Shown here piece after piece: positions 45,655 to 56,423 of a stretch of 64,000 nucleotides of DNA. Numbering within the stretch: the first letter of the stretch is position 1; every line of letters begins with the position of its first letter. This stretch comes from Adiantum capillus-veneris (taxonomy: Eukaryota > Streptophyta > Polypodiopsida > Polypodiales > Pteridaceae). The DNA lies in NCBI GenBank assembly GCA_014529385.2, contig CM043942.1, positions 18,861,991 to 18,925,990 on the forward strand, read 5' to 3'. Both the position numbers and the translations under genes were made by a program. The notes beneath the pieces are model-generated. The model worked only from the letters and a program-made list of their open reading frames with translations, ran no database searches and was not told the origin of the DNA.

Positions 45655-45666
45655 TGGTATCAGAGC
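45655..45666 (+). other. primer binding site, tRNA-iMet type
   Basis: TGGTATCAGAGC, two bases after the LTR. Confidence 0.95.
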
Positions 45667-46051
45667 GAGGTGATTTCCAGAGCCTCTACTTGCGTTTTCG
45701 CGTCCGCGCGCGCAATCGCAGTTTTCAGGCAGTTTTCGGAAAATTTGTTCGTGGGAGCATCCTCGACGTTCCGGGAGTATTCTGAACAGGCGACCTAGGG
45801 TTTTACCCCCCTTTCGAAGCCGTTCGAGCCCTCAGAATTTCGTTCTGAGCAGCGTAGCAGAAGTTACTTTTCCGAGGCGTTTAGATCAAGAGGGTGTGCT
45901 TTTTGACAGATTTTCTTCAGGTAAACAGTTCTTTTGGGAAGCAGCTTGTCTTAGCTTTGTGCTGAGATTTTGTGTAGAGTTTTGCTTGGATTGGAGAGGA
46001 GATTTGTGAATCTCTTGGAGGTTCTTTTGCTCTCTTGTGTGCATCTACAGT

Positions 46052-49000
46052 ATGGCTCAATCTACGGAGAAAGAGATTTTTGGTGCGTTTACATCCGAAG
46101 ACAAATTGGATGGTACCAACTATTCTCTTTGGTCTTTTATGGCCAAAAATGTTTTGGTTGGTAAAGGATTGTGGGATTATGTATCTGGAGATGAAGTTCG
46201 TCCAGGTAGCATTGCACCTGCCACGCCTGGTCGTGGTGCAGCTGTTGGTGCAGGACCCTCACAAGTCACTCCAGAGCAAAAGAGATGGGATACTAAAGAT
46301 GCACAGGCTATGGCTGTGATTGCCTTAACCATAAAGAGGACAATCACACCACATATCAGATCTTGCAGAACTTCTGAGGATGCTTGGAACACTCTGCAAG
46401 CTATGTTTGGAGGAAGAAACGCTGCCAGAATAGAGTTTTTGAAGAAACAACTTGACAAAATACAGATGGACGAAGGTGACGATATTGTCGAGCATCTTAC
46501 AAAAATCAGGGATCTTAAAGAGCAATTGCTTAGCATTGATGAAGTGATTCCAGAGAAGGACTTGGTTTCCAAAACACTCAATTCACTACCACCATCTTAT
46601 TTGACTTTTCAGACTTCTTTGACTCTGTCTTTGCGAGCTAATCCTGACCCTCTTCATTTTGAAGAGTTAGTGGCTTTGCTATTGCAGGAGGATCAATCAC
46701 GTAAGAACAAGTCTTTACAGGTGGATGGTATGGATCATGCTCTTGTTGTACAGAACAAAAACAGGGGTAAAGAGAGTGCTCATCACTCCAAGTCTAGTGC
46801 AGGACAATCTTCAGAGAAGTCTAAAGGTGATTCCGACAAGTCCAAGAAGAAAGGTAAATGTCACTACTGCAAGAAACCTGGTCACTACATTAGTGAGTGT
46901 AAAAAGCGAATTGCTAAAGAAAAGAAGAAAGAGTCAAGTTTGGTTGTTTCAGCTTCTGGTGATTCTTCTACAGCTAAAGAAGAGTCTGCAAACTTTGTGC
47001 AGGATTCTTATGCTTTTGTAGTATGTTCAAATTTTTCTGCTTACAGTGTTGACAAGACACAAATGATTTGGTACTTTGATAGTGGTGCATCCAGGCATAT
47101 TACTTCAAGGAAGGATTTGTTTTGTTCATTGGATGCAGCTCCAGCAGGAAAGAAGGTGACATGTGCAAATAATGCTTCTTATCCAATCAAAGGCGTTGGT
47201 AAGATTTTGATTACCATTTCAGATGGTTCAGATTTATGCTTGCCAGATGTCTTATATGTTCCAGGGATCAAGAAGAATTTGTTGTCTGTATCCTCTCTTG
47301 CAAAAAATGGTCTTCGGGTCATTTTTGAGGATGACAGATGTGTTGTACGAGATCGAGAGAATGGTTATTCTCTTATCACTACAGGTACGCTGGACAATGG
47401 ACTATTTGTGCTAGATCGTTATGAAAAGCAGATTCAGGTATGTATTGCAGAAACAAAGACTCAGGCCATGCAGGATGCTGAGTTGTGGCATGCTAGATTT
47501 GGGCATGTTAGTTATGGCAGTTTGATGACTTTACAACGTCATAATATGGTGCATGATTTGTCCTTATTGGAGATGCCACCAAGACATGTATGTGAAGGTT
47601 GCGTTCTTGGAAAGATGCACAGATTTGCATTTTCGCAGGATGGTTCAGTTAGAGCGACACGAAAGTTGCAGCTTGTACACAGTGATGTATGTGGTCCTAT
47701 GAGGACGCCATCTATAGGAAACAGCCTTTATTTTGTGACCTTCATTGATGACTTTTCCAGGTTTTGTTGGGTGTATCCACTCAAAGCAAAGTCAGATGTG
47801 TTTGCAGTTTTTCAACATTATGTCGCCATGGTTGAAAATGAAACAGGTTGCAAAGTACAGACTCTTCGTACCGATCGAGGAGGTGAATACATGTCAGGTG
47901 CATTTAAGGATTTTTTGGGAAAGAAAGGCATTAAACACCAATGCACTATGCCATACACACCACAACAGAATGGTGTTGCAGAAAGGAAGAACAGGTCTTT
48001 AATGGAGACAGCTAGATGTATGCTCAAGGCTAAGAGTTTGCCTCATAAGCTATGGATGGAGGCAATTGCTTGTGCAGCACATGTTTTGAACAGGTGTCCT
48101 ACTCGTGCCTTGAAGACCATTACTGCATATGAAGCTTGGTATGACAAAAAACCTTCAGTCAGTTATCTTCGTGTTTTTGGTTGTCTTGCTTATGCTCACA
48201 TCCCTCAGCAGTTACGTGGGAAGCTTGATGATAAGGCAATCAAATGTATATTTGTGGGGTACAGTAGTGGAAGTAAAGGTTATAGACTTTACAATCCTGC
48301 TACAAACAAGATTTTTGAAAGTCGTGATGTAATTTTTGCAGAAACTACTGCTCAACCTATGGTTGCTTTTGATGTACCTCATATGCAGACACATGATGTA
48401 TTTGAAGGTTTGCTTCCTTCTTTTGTGGAGAATCAAGAATCACAACAGGTTGATAATCTTGATCAATCTTTTGATCAGCATGTGACACCTCATGATGTAG
48501 AGGAAATTGTGCTTGAAGAGCAAGAAGTTCTCAGGGAAGAAAGAACCTTGCCTAAATGGGTTCAGAAAACTTTGCAGGATAGCAAGTTGGATGCACCGTT
48601 GCCACGGAAAACACGTGCTGGTACTACTTTTGGCAGAGAGCAAGTAGATTTGGCTTGCTTTAGCACTCTTTGTGATGCAGATGAGCCTGATTCATTTGAA
48701 CAAGCTTTAGAGTGTGTTCAGTGGAAAGATGCTATGCAGCAAGAAATTGATTCTATTCATAAGAATCATACATGGGATCTAGTGGACTTGCCTACAGGTA
48801 AAAAGCCTATTGGTACAAAGTGGGTTTTTAAGGTAAAAAGGAAACAAGATGGTACTGTTGACAGGTACAAAGCAAGGCTTGAGGCAAAAGGCTATGCGCA
48901 ACAGAAAGGCATAGATTATGATGAAACCTTTGCTCCTACTTCTCGTGCGTCCACAGTTAGATCACTAGTTGCAATTGCTGCTCATCATGGTTGGAAAGTG

Positions 49001-50233
49001 CATCAGTTGGATATCAAGACTGCTTTTTTGAATGGTGATTTGCAGGAAGAAGTTTATGTAAGTCAACCAAGTGGTTTTGTTGTAAAAGGTCAAGAGCAAA
49101 AGGTATGTAGATTGCGTAAAGCTTTGTATGGTCTCAAACAGGCTCCAAGAGCATGGTATGAGAAGATACATACTTATTTGATTGGCCAGGGATTTCAGAA
49201 TAGTCCAACAGAAAGTACTTTGTATGTCAAAAAGAGAGATGGAGTTCTCATTATGCTAACACTTTATGTGGATGATATGCTTCTTACAGGCAATAGTGCA
49301 GATGAAATTGAAGCCTTTAAAGATGCTTTGAGAAAAACCTTCGAGATGTCTGATCTTGGTTTGCTACATTATTACTTGGGTATTCAGTTTGTGCAATCAG
49401 AGGATGGCATATACATGTTGCAGGCAAAATATTTGCATAAAATTTTGGACAAGTTTGGTATGCAAAATTGTAAGCCAATCTCTACACCCGTAGAAACTGG
49501 ATCAAAGTTGAGCATGCATGATGCTGGAGAACCTTTTGATGTACATACTTATGCAGCAGCGGTTGGTTGCTTGATATATTTGGCAGGCAACACTCGTCCA
49601 GACATTCAATTTGGGGTTTCACAAGCAAGCAGATTTATGCACAGCCCAGGTATGCATCATTGCCAGGCTGTGAAGCGCATACTTCGTTACCTTTCAGGTA
49701 CCCCTAATCTTGCCATGTTCTTTCCAAGGGGGGATATGTATGGAAAGCACAGTTCTATGCAACTTCTTGGTTACAGCGATTCAGATTGGGCTGGTGATTT
49801 TGACACACGACATTCCACAAGTGGCAATTGTTTTTTCTTGGGAAATGCATGTATATCTTGGCTAAGCAAGAAGCAACCCACAGTGGCTACATCAACTTGT
49901 GAAGCTGAGTACAGGGCAGCTTTCACGGCAACAGTTGATTGTGTATGGATACGCAGGTTATTGGCAGATCTTTGTGAGTGTCAACAGGCACCCACTACCA
50001 TTTTCACTGACAGTCAGAGTGCTATTGCAGTTGCAAGGAATCCAGTATTTCATGCAAGAACAAAGCACATAGAGGTTCACTACCACTATGTCAGGGAAAG
50101 GCTACATGCAGGGGAGATCACACTAACTTACTGTCCTACACAGGATAACATTGCAGATCTATTTACGAAGGCGTTATCACGAGAAAAGTTTGAAGCTTTC
50201 CGAAAAGCTTTGGGCTTACTCTCATACACATGA
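46052..50233 (+). CDS. copia Gag-Pol polyprotein, full length
   Basis: 1,393 codons from ATG 46052 (MAQSTEKE). The frame could extend 15 bases up to a GTG, but ATG is preferred. Gag domain about residues 1-260; zinc knuckle CHYCKKPGHYISEC at 270; protease DSGASRHIT at 343; integrase D545, D608, E644 (35 residues between the last two, the expected spacing) in VHSDVCGP, RTDRGGEY, NGVAERKNR; RT with YVDDM at 1072-1076; RNase H YSDSDWAGD with D1243. Position 944 is Glu in KARLEAKGY, where the sibling copy and nearly all copia elements have Val. This might harm RT. Otherwise no damage is seen. Confidence 0.97.
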   Translation: MAQSTEKEIFGAFTSEDKLDGTNYSLWSFMAKNVLVGKGLWDYVSGDEVRPGSIAPATPGRGAAVGAGPSQVTPEQKRWDTKDAQAMAVIALTIKRTITPHIRSCRTSEDAWNTLQAMFGGRNAARIEFLKKQLDKIQMDEGDDIVEHLTKIRDLKEQLLSIDEVIPEKDLVSKTLNSLPPSYLTFQTSLTLSLRANPDPLHFEELVALLLQEDQSRKNKSLQVDGMDHALVVQNKNRGKESAHHSKSSAGQSSEKSKGDSDKSKKKGKCHYCKKPGHYISECKKRIAKEKKKESSLVVSASGDSSTAKEESANFVQDSYAFVVCSNFSAYSVDKTQMIWYFDSGASRHITSRKDLFCSLDAAPAGKKVTCANNASYPIKGVGKILITISDGSDLCLPDVLYVPGIKKNLLSVSSLAKNGLRVIFEDDRCVVRDRENGYSLITTGTLDNGLFVLDRYEKQIQVCIAETKTQAMQDAELWHARFGHVSYGSLMTLQRHNMVHDLSLLEMPPRHVCEGCVLGKMHRFAFSQDGSVRATRKLQLVHSDVCGPMRTPSIGNSLYFVTFIDDFSRFCWVYPLKAKSDVFAVFQHYVAMVENETGCKVQTLRTDRGGEYMSGAFKDFLGKKGIKHQCTMPYTPQQNGVAERKNRSLMETARCMLKAKSLPHKLWMEAIACAAHVLNRCPTRALKTITAYEAWYDKKPSVSYLRVFGCLAYAHIPQQLRGKLDDKAIKCIFVGYSSGSKGYRLYNPATNKIFESRDVIFAETTAQPMVAFDVPHMQTHDVFEGLLPSFVENQESQQVDNLDQSFDQHVTPHDVEEIVLEEQEVLREERTLPKWVQKTLQDSKLDAPLPRKTRAGTTFGREQVDLACFSTLCDADEPDSFEQALECVQWKDAMQQEIDSIHKNHTWDLVDLPTGKKPIGTKWVFKVKRKQDGTVDRYKARLEAKGYAQQKGIDYDETFAPTSRASTVRSLVAIAAHHGWKVHQLDIKTAFLNGDLQEEVYVSQPSGFVVKGQEQKVCRLRKALYGLKQAPRAWYEKIHTYLIGQGFQNSPTESTLYVKKRDGVLIMLTLYVDDMLLTGNSADEIEAFKDALRKTFEMSDLGLLHYYLGIQFVQSEDGIYMLQAKYLHKILDKFGMQNCKPISTPVETGSKLSMHDAGEPFDVHTYAAAVGCLIYLAGNTRPDIQFGVSQASRFMHSPGMHHCQAVKRILRYLSGTPNLAMFFPRGDMYGKHSSMQLLGYSDSDWAGDFDTRHSTSGNCFFLGNACISWLSKKQPTVATSTCEAEYRAAFTATVDCVWIRRLLADLCECQQAPTTIFTDSQSAIAVARNPVFHARTKHIEVHYHYVRERLHAGEITLTYCPTQDNIADLFTKALSREKFEAFRKALGLLSYT

Positions 50234-50267
50234 TGATCTGCTACCTTGTACGGATTCACACTATCAC

Positions 50268-50280
50268 TACAGGGGGGATT
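50268..50280 (+). other. polypurine tract
   Basis: AGGGGGGATT-type run just before the 3' LTR. Confidence 0.85.
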
Positions 50281-50560
50281 TGTAGACATGTAGTAGTGTT
50301 AGTGTGTATACGCGCTTCACCAGGGGCACTTTTCTCCCACTGGGTTTTTCCCCCTGGACATCTGGTGTGAAAGGACACCTTATCTCTTAGGGTTTCATAT
50401 AAGCTTTGTAGCTCTGAGTTTGTACACAATTATTATTCCAATACAGAGAGAGAGAGACTACAGAGATCTCGTACACAAGCTCTGTGTCTTCTCCTTCTCC
50501 ATCTTCTTCCTACTCTGAGTTGCTGTCTTCCTTCTGTTTCCTGTTTCATCATCTTCAACA
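50281..50560 (+). repeat. 3' LTR of intact copia
   Basis: 280 bp, same as the 5' LTR by eye; followed by CTCCT (50561-50565). Confidence 0.97.
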
Positions 50561-50565
50561 CTCCT

Positions 50566-52052
50566 ATTATATAAAAAATTTGCCAATTCTAACAAAGAAC
50601 TAGTCTAAAAGGAGTGGATCTCCAGGAAAAAATCCCAATCCACACTACCCAAGAGAGCGGTTCCTCTCTTGTGATGACACCCACAATTGGATTATCCATG
50701 TTGATGGCTACACATGTACCTCCCTTGGAAGGGCTCAGTCACGCCAAAGTTCATAGAAGCACAAAACACAGGTAATGACCCTCTTACTAATCTCTTTTGA
50801 TCTATGGTTGATAGCCACATTTCTTCAGGTTGGATTGATGCACATGTTGTGTCATACAATTAAATGTTTCCACAAATCACTCTTTGTCGTCTTTTGGCCA
50901 ATGTGTGCATTAGAACGAACGATAATTGTGTGACAAAACTCATGATCTATATAGTCAAAAGAGGTTAGAAGTCCACAATGGCACTTCATGGCATGGCAAT
51001 TAATCGATCAAAATGGCTTAGACTACCTATGTTTCTACTAGCACAACTATTGTAGAAGGTAATTGTAAATTTATAATACACATGCATTAGGTGAGCACAC
51101 ATACTTTTGCCTAAAATTTTCTAGATCTTTGTCTTTGCAATTTGTAATGGAGTAAGAGTTTGATACAATGTATAGGCTCAAAATGCAAAATTTGCCAAGG
51201 AAAGTAGAGAGTACCTTCCAAACGAAGATGATTAACAAGGCAAGCTATGATTTTGTGATAAAAGAGACCAAAAACTTTTTTTTGTCTAAGGTATTGGAGA
51301 TAGGGGGTACAAAGTTTTTCTAAAAATTCATTCCTTTTGTGGGTTGGGGAGAGAAGGGTTGCAAAATGACCCCCTTCAGACTGTTTGAGGTTGCACAAGC
51401 GCACATTAGTCTTGCAAAGTAAGTACTATTTGCTTTTGAATGCACAATTTGTTTTTTCTTTTTGTCTAAGATGGTGACCAATGGTACATTGCATAAAATA
51501 TTTCCAGGTTGATATATTGGCAATAGACGATGTGTCATTCATGGAGGCATCTATTCCGACTCAAGAGAATCCATTCTTGTAGTGGTTAAGAATGCATGTT
51601 TATTGGTGGAAGCTAGAAAGGTGAGCATAGTAGCATTAGAGTATGGGATCATATCTAGTATTGCAACAATAATAATGCTTAAAATGCAGGGGTATATTGA
51701 GCTTGGTGGAGAAGATGGATGCCAAGAACTCCACGGTGAAGAAGCTACACGCACGCGCCACATGCAATTGTGGCTTGTCTCTTGGTGAGGCAATGGAGAC
51801 TTTTCGACAAGAGCACTTTGGCAACGCTTGTGGAAGCCAACCATATGAACCACACACATCGTAGAGGAGTAGCCACATTTTTCATATATTGTTTGACTCT
51901 TGCTATACAGATATTCGACTATAGAGTTTTACGATGTATGATATAAATAGTGTGTTTTGAATGATGGAATTGCTCCTCTTGTAAATTGTAGATGGTGGCT
52001 AGAAACTCTTAAGAAAGATCTTCATAGTCCATAACCCAAGCATCCCAACAAC
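50566..52052. other. unassigned DNA, no gene supported
   Basis: It continues the sequence interrupted by the copia insertion. Short open frames on both strands (for example 51582-51788, 51111-51404) carry no motif I recognise. Confidence 0.5.
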
Positions 52053-52203
52053 ATGTGGGCACAGTCTCAGAGAGAAGAGAGTGGGATCTATCCCAACAAT
52101 TGGATAGACAAGCTCCATGGTAAGGATACGTGCAGATACTATCCATGGTTCTTGCATTATGTGGATGGCAAGTTCCCAAAAAATGAAGCCAAAGAAAACA
52201 ATG
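52053..52203 (+). other. possible exon of an unknown gene
   Basis: An open stretch reading WAQSQREESGIYPNNWIDKL, then HGKDTCRYYPWFLHYVDGKF, ends at AATG|GTAAGTT, a very good splice donor, after which the frame loses protein-like composition. The amino-acid make-up (W, Y, C, G well spread) looks coding. I do not recognise the protein and found no partner exon. Confidence 0.25.
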
Positions 52204-52262
52204 GTAAGTTATATTTTTCGGGGGTTTCTAATTACCGAGCAAAAAAAACCAAGCAAGGATAA

Positions 52263-53215
52263 ATATGAGAAAAGTGATACAAGAGTAACAATGGTGAAAG
52301 AAAAAAATTATGCCATGAACATTACTTTCACACCACAAATCTGACACTTAATTGACAAAAAATGAGATTCTATAACCATTATGAGAATTTAGTAGGTGCT
52401 TATACAAGCAAGTTAAACTGATTGAGAGGTTAACATATCTATATATCATAGGTTTGCCTAACTTTGTGCGAACTCATTGTTGTCTTCAACATTTGTGAAC
52501 ATAACTGCTGACATGCATGAGGTCTTGGACAATATTTTCAGGATGGAGTCCAAGACAAAAGCGAAGCGGCAAGGTATTTTGAGAAGAGGTGGTAAAAGGG
52601 TTGTGGCAAGCTCCAGTTTAATAATTACCAAAATTTCTCACCTCACTTAAGTTCCTTGGCAGCCTCTTAATTCTCTAAGACCTCCTAATTGCAAATTCAA
52701 GGATAAAATCAATCTTGAAGAGGTGCCTTGTAGGGACCTCCGAAAGGCTACTTGATCTCGTCATTTTGCTTATGGGAACCAGTTTTTGTGGGGAGATTTT
52801 TTTGCCTAATGTGTCTATCGTGATCATTAAACAAAAGCAATCCGACCTAGAGCCAAATGCAAGTTCTTCTACATTGGGAAGGCCCAAGTCTCGGATGCAT
52901 TTGCCTGTTGGATGGAGATGTAAAGTCATGAAGCACCAATTTCTTAAAAGCTCATATGATGCGAGTTCTCTCACTATTGAAAACACCCAAGGTCCTAAGA
53001 TATTCAGACCAAGATTGAAAGAATATTTTTGTCCTAACTCACATAGTGGCAATTTAAAGCTTCCAAAGCCTGCCAGATCCTTTGCAGTAGCATGTAAATG
53101 TGCGCATATGTCGTACGTGTCAATGCATGGAACTTGCCAATACACCGTGTGCGAGCCACAAATGGCTCCAAGCACACAACAAGCCTAAACTAGTAAGCTC
53201 AAAGAAGGCGATGGT
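52263..53215. other. unassigned DNA
   Basis: Opposed open frames overlap at 52675-53188 on both strands; neither shows a convincing domain. The minus frame has some regularly spaced leucines. Confidence 0.4.
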
Positions 53216-53328
53216 GTGTCACTCACCACTCTACGCTTGCTTCGTGGAGGATTCCTCGCTGCGAAGAAGAAGGAGCCGCCGCTTTGCCGTGCTCAACCGC
53301 TTTGCCGTCGCCGTGCTATCGTCGCAAT

Positions 53329-53417
<89 letters not shown>

Positions 53418-53758
53418 CACACACACACACACACACAAGGAGATGAAGAAGAAGAAGAGGGAGATGGAGATGGAGCAAGAGCACTCTTCTATTGCACGAA
53501 TGAGAGAATGAGTGAATTTTAGGTTTAGTTGACTTTTATATGAGCTCGCCCCATTCACAGTTGGGCACCCATTCTTAGCCAACTAATCCCTTGAATGTTC
53601 TAGTTAGAGTGCGCCTCTCATCGGCGATCACTCTTACTCTTTCCTATTGGACCGACAAGCCCGGTACCTAACTCTACCAAATAAATAATACAATGTCAGC
53701 CGTAGGTTAGAACGTCCGTCGTAGGTGATAGGGTGTCCGGGAGCCGTGAGGGTTAACA
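53216..53758 (-). repeat. LTR-like segment, left boundary uncertain
   Basis: On the minus strand a polypurine run GAGGAAGGGGGGAA (53772-53759) is followed by TGTTAACCCTCACGG and, about 210 bp on, a TATA box (ATATAAAAG, about 53540). This is the order at a 3' LTR. No second copy is in the window, so the far end is a guess. TGTTAAC is shared with the LTR-like start at 4161. Confidence 0.4.
53331..53437. repeat. compound microsatellite (TC)n-(CA)n
   Basis: TC run 53331-53414, then G and a CA run 53416-53437. Purine-side reading frames through it are low-complexity only. It may lie within the LTR-like segment that starts at 53758 on the minus strand. Confidence 0.97.
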
Positions 53759-53772
53759 TTCCCCCCTTCCTC

Positions 53773-55370
53773 ATGTACATTCCGTCCTCGGAAGCTATTG
53801 AGTTGAAGCTCGTTCGTCGAGGTGGAAGAGCATTTGAGATGAATGTCCGTAGCCTTCTTCAGTCACTACAAAATCAAACAACATTGGCACAGTAATTGCA
53901 TTCTCATAAGCAATTAAAAAGCATATACAGTTTTAGGCAAACAAATTGATTAGTAACAAAATTTTAAACAATTTGTCAGCAATAAACATTAAATTGCAAT
54001 GTAATCAAATGCATAAACAGATGTAAAGGTAAAAAATTAAACAAGTCTGGGGTCGCTAATTTAACGGTCGAAAGGCACTAGAGATCGACTATTAATACCA
54101 TGGGTAAGCTTCTTAATTTTCTCTGGTCAATTAAGTTTTTTAATCACGAGAGACAAGTATTTCATGTTCAAGGGATGACTAGAGGCTATACCTAGAAGAC
54201 CTTGTAGTTAAGCTATGATAAAAGGAATTTCTCATGAAATCATCACCTGACTGATTACCTTTTCTTTGACCCCCCAAAGTCTTTTCACCGTGATTCAATT
54301 TTGATGTGTGTGCTTATTTTGTATGCCTTGGGTTTTCTGCTTTTCAAGGAAAAGCGCCTATACTGGGAACCTCTAGGACTCTAGTACCATAGGCGATACA
54401 TGTGAGTGAAGTACCCAATCAAGCTGAGATTTCTCTTCCAGCTTAAGATTTTACATTGTGGCACTTTGATTTTTTGTTCATTTTTAGCATTTTAATTTTG
54501 TAACTTTGGGGGGTCATAGAACACTGATACACCTCCCCAGGCTCATCACACTAGTAAACTCCCTTTATAATACTTAAGCCAAAGGTCAATAGGGTCAAGC
54601 CCACTAGAAAGCCGTAGTACATTTCACACAATGCTGCCTAAATCGGATTAAGAACCTAAGTAACTATTGATTATTAGGAAGGCATTCCCCATGGTATTAA
54701 GAGAAGATCTCTAACACCTAGCTTGGTCAAACTAGCTTAGTCGGACTGGTTGATTTTTAAATCTAGACAAGTGATTATGACCAAAAATTCATTGAATTTA
54801 ATGTTTGGTACTAAGAAAATGCGTTGAATATTATGCTACCAATCACAATCAAAGTAGACAAACATGGATGCAAAAAGATAAGGGGCAATGCTAATGGACA
54901 AGAAACACCTGTTTGTGTCGATGGTCGCGCTTGATTTGAAGTGTGAATGAGAGAAAGATTCCATGAAGGTCCAAATCCTAACCACAACAACTGTTCCTGT
55001 ACACACTAAGAAACACAAAGAACACCTCTAGGAGGCACATCAGTGGAAAATAGAAACTTTGCTAATCACTCAACTTTAAAACAGAAACACTCCTATCGTA
55101 CTAATCTTACCTACCCTCCATCACACGAATGATGAGGATCAAAGGTGTTTTATGGCATAGGTTTCTGTTTCAGTGTACTGGATGTGAATGTGTAGGTCTG
55201 GGTCAATGTTTTGACTTTTATTGTGCATACTCGTTTGCTAATTGCTCTTGCTCTTTATTATTTTTGTTTTTTGTGAGTATAAGGCTTTATATGTACATTC
55301 CCTAAGATTGGGAGATTGAGAGGTCAGGGAGGAAGGTTGAGAGGGAAGCAAGTGAATGATGGATGTCAGC
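53773..55370 (-). repeat. non-coding stretch, probably includes an LTR
   Basis: No gene. At its right end, minus strand AAGGAAGGGGGGAG (55385-55372) is followed by TGTTTGCTGACATCC (from 55371) and a TATA-like ATATAAAG near 55285, as expected for the 3' LTR of the gag-protease element that ends at 55397. The other end of that LTR cannot be placed. Confidence 0.4.
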
Positions 55371-55396
55371 AAACACTCCCCCCTTCCTTGGGTAGA

Positions 55397-56423
55397 TCAT
55401 ACCGTTTGAAATGAGCTGGTCACCCTTTGAAACCAATTGTTCCAGTTGGTAATAGGTGAGGATTTTTGCCAGTAGTTTTCTCTTACCTTAGGTGCCTCGT
55501 CAAGTTGCAAGGGTGGTAAGGTCCTCTCCCAGGATCGAACTTGAAGTGGTTCATCAGGTGATTCTTGAACACAGGGAGGTGTGGATTCCTTTGTAGCTTC
55601 ATGGAGGTCCGCTATTGTAGGTGGAGGTTGTGGGGAAGCTTTTACCTCTATGGATGTATTATATGAGGAGCTAGAAGCTTCATGGGACTCCCCCCTTCCT
55701 GAGCTAGGTGGAACAAATCGTTCTTTCTTCGGTACCCAGACTAGCTTTGGAGCGGGTGTGTAGCATTCTGTGATTTTTTTCTTTCCGCGATTGTTGATTT
55801 GTTTTGGAGCTATAGGAGTGGGTTCATATGGATCAGGTGACAGGTAAGAACACAATCTACGTTTTGGCACCCAAATTTGATCATTTCCTCGATAGTAGCC
55901 TTAGGCTTCCAATAATCGTTTAGGGATCCAACGCCACGTTTTCTTTCTTTTCTTGGAGCGAGTGGTACATTTATTACAAGGCTTCTATTTTTTTAGCATC
56001 AGCCATGGTCGCTAAAGAAGCTTTAGGGACCCACTTGTATGTTTTCTTTGTTATATGAGGATGAGTCTTGTCAGAAGCTATATGCATTGCTTGTAGCATA
56101 TTTAAGGGTACAGTCATTTCATCCCCCTCGGGTGTTACCCATGTCATCCCCCTATTCCCCCAAGTGTCTATGGCTGCTGCTAGGTGGACCCAATCCACAT
56201 TGTCCGACTCAGTAATCCCAGGTAGTACATCCATATAAGGAGAATCTTCCCCAACATCAGTGTCCGCTTTACACGTATAACAATACTGCAATGGGGCCGA
56301 GTGAACTATGGTGTCAGATCTATGATCAATTATAAACCTTTTTCCTAGAGGATGTGCTCGACCCGTCACAAGATCCACTCGAATAACAGAATCTTGAAAC
56401 TGCAGGTAGACATGGTTTTTAGA
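55397..56423 (-). pseudogene. tail of gag-protease element with W-V-P-K repeats
   Basis: Continues the protease frame after a TAG at 56424-56426. It reads ITKKTYKWVPKASLATM (W at 56033), then after a frameshift near 55974 a WIPKRLL (W at 55930), IWVPKRRL (W at 55873) and VWVPKKERF (W at 55737), so four copies of a W-[VI]-P-K motif. It ends with a Pro/Ser-rich stretch and a stop at 55397, about 12 bases before a polypurine run. No RT or integrase follows. The same motif occurs at 3536 and 3578. Role unknown. Confidence 0.6.

Larger units (their letters stand above)
45373..50560 (+). mobile_element. intact Ty1/copia retrotransposon
   Basis: 5,188 bp: 280-bp LTRs that read the same base for base by eye, primer site 45655-45666, one open polyprotein 46052-50233, polypurine tract, CTCCT duplication. 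Everything needed for an autonomous element is present, apart from one suspicious residue in RT. Identical LTRs mean a very recent insertion. The truncated sibling at 10658-14634 shows that the family has several copies. Confidence 0.97.

Noticed and set aside
52675-53188. Overlapping open frames on both strands, minus one with spaced leucines suggesting a leucine-rich repeat
   Set aside because: No consistent repeat register, no companion domain, and both strands open; not enough to call a resistance-type gene.
53216-53582. Open frames rich in Ser-Leu, Arg-Glu or Val-Cys across the TC/CA tract, on both strands
   Set aside because: They are translations of a dinucleotide repeat; any such tract is open in several frames.
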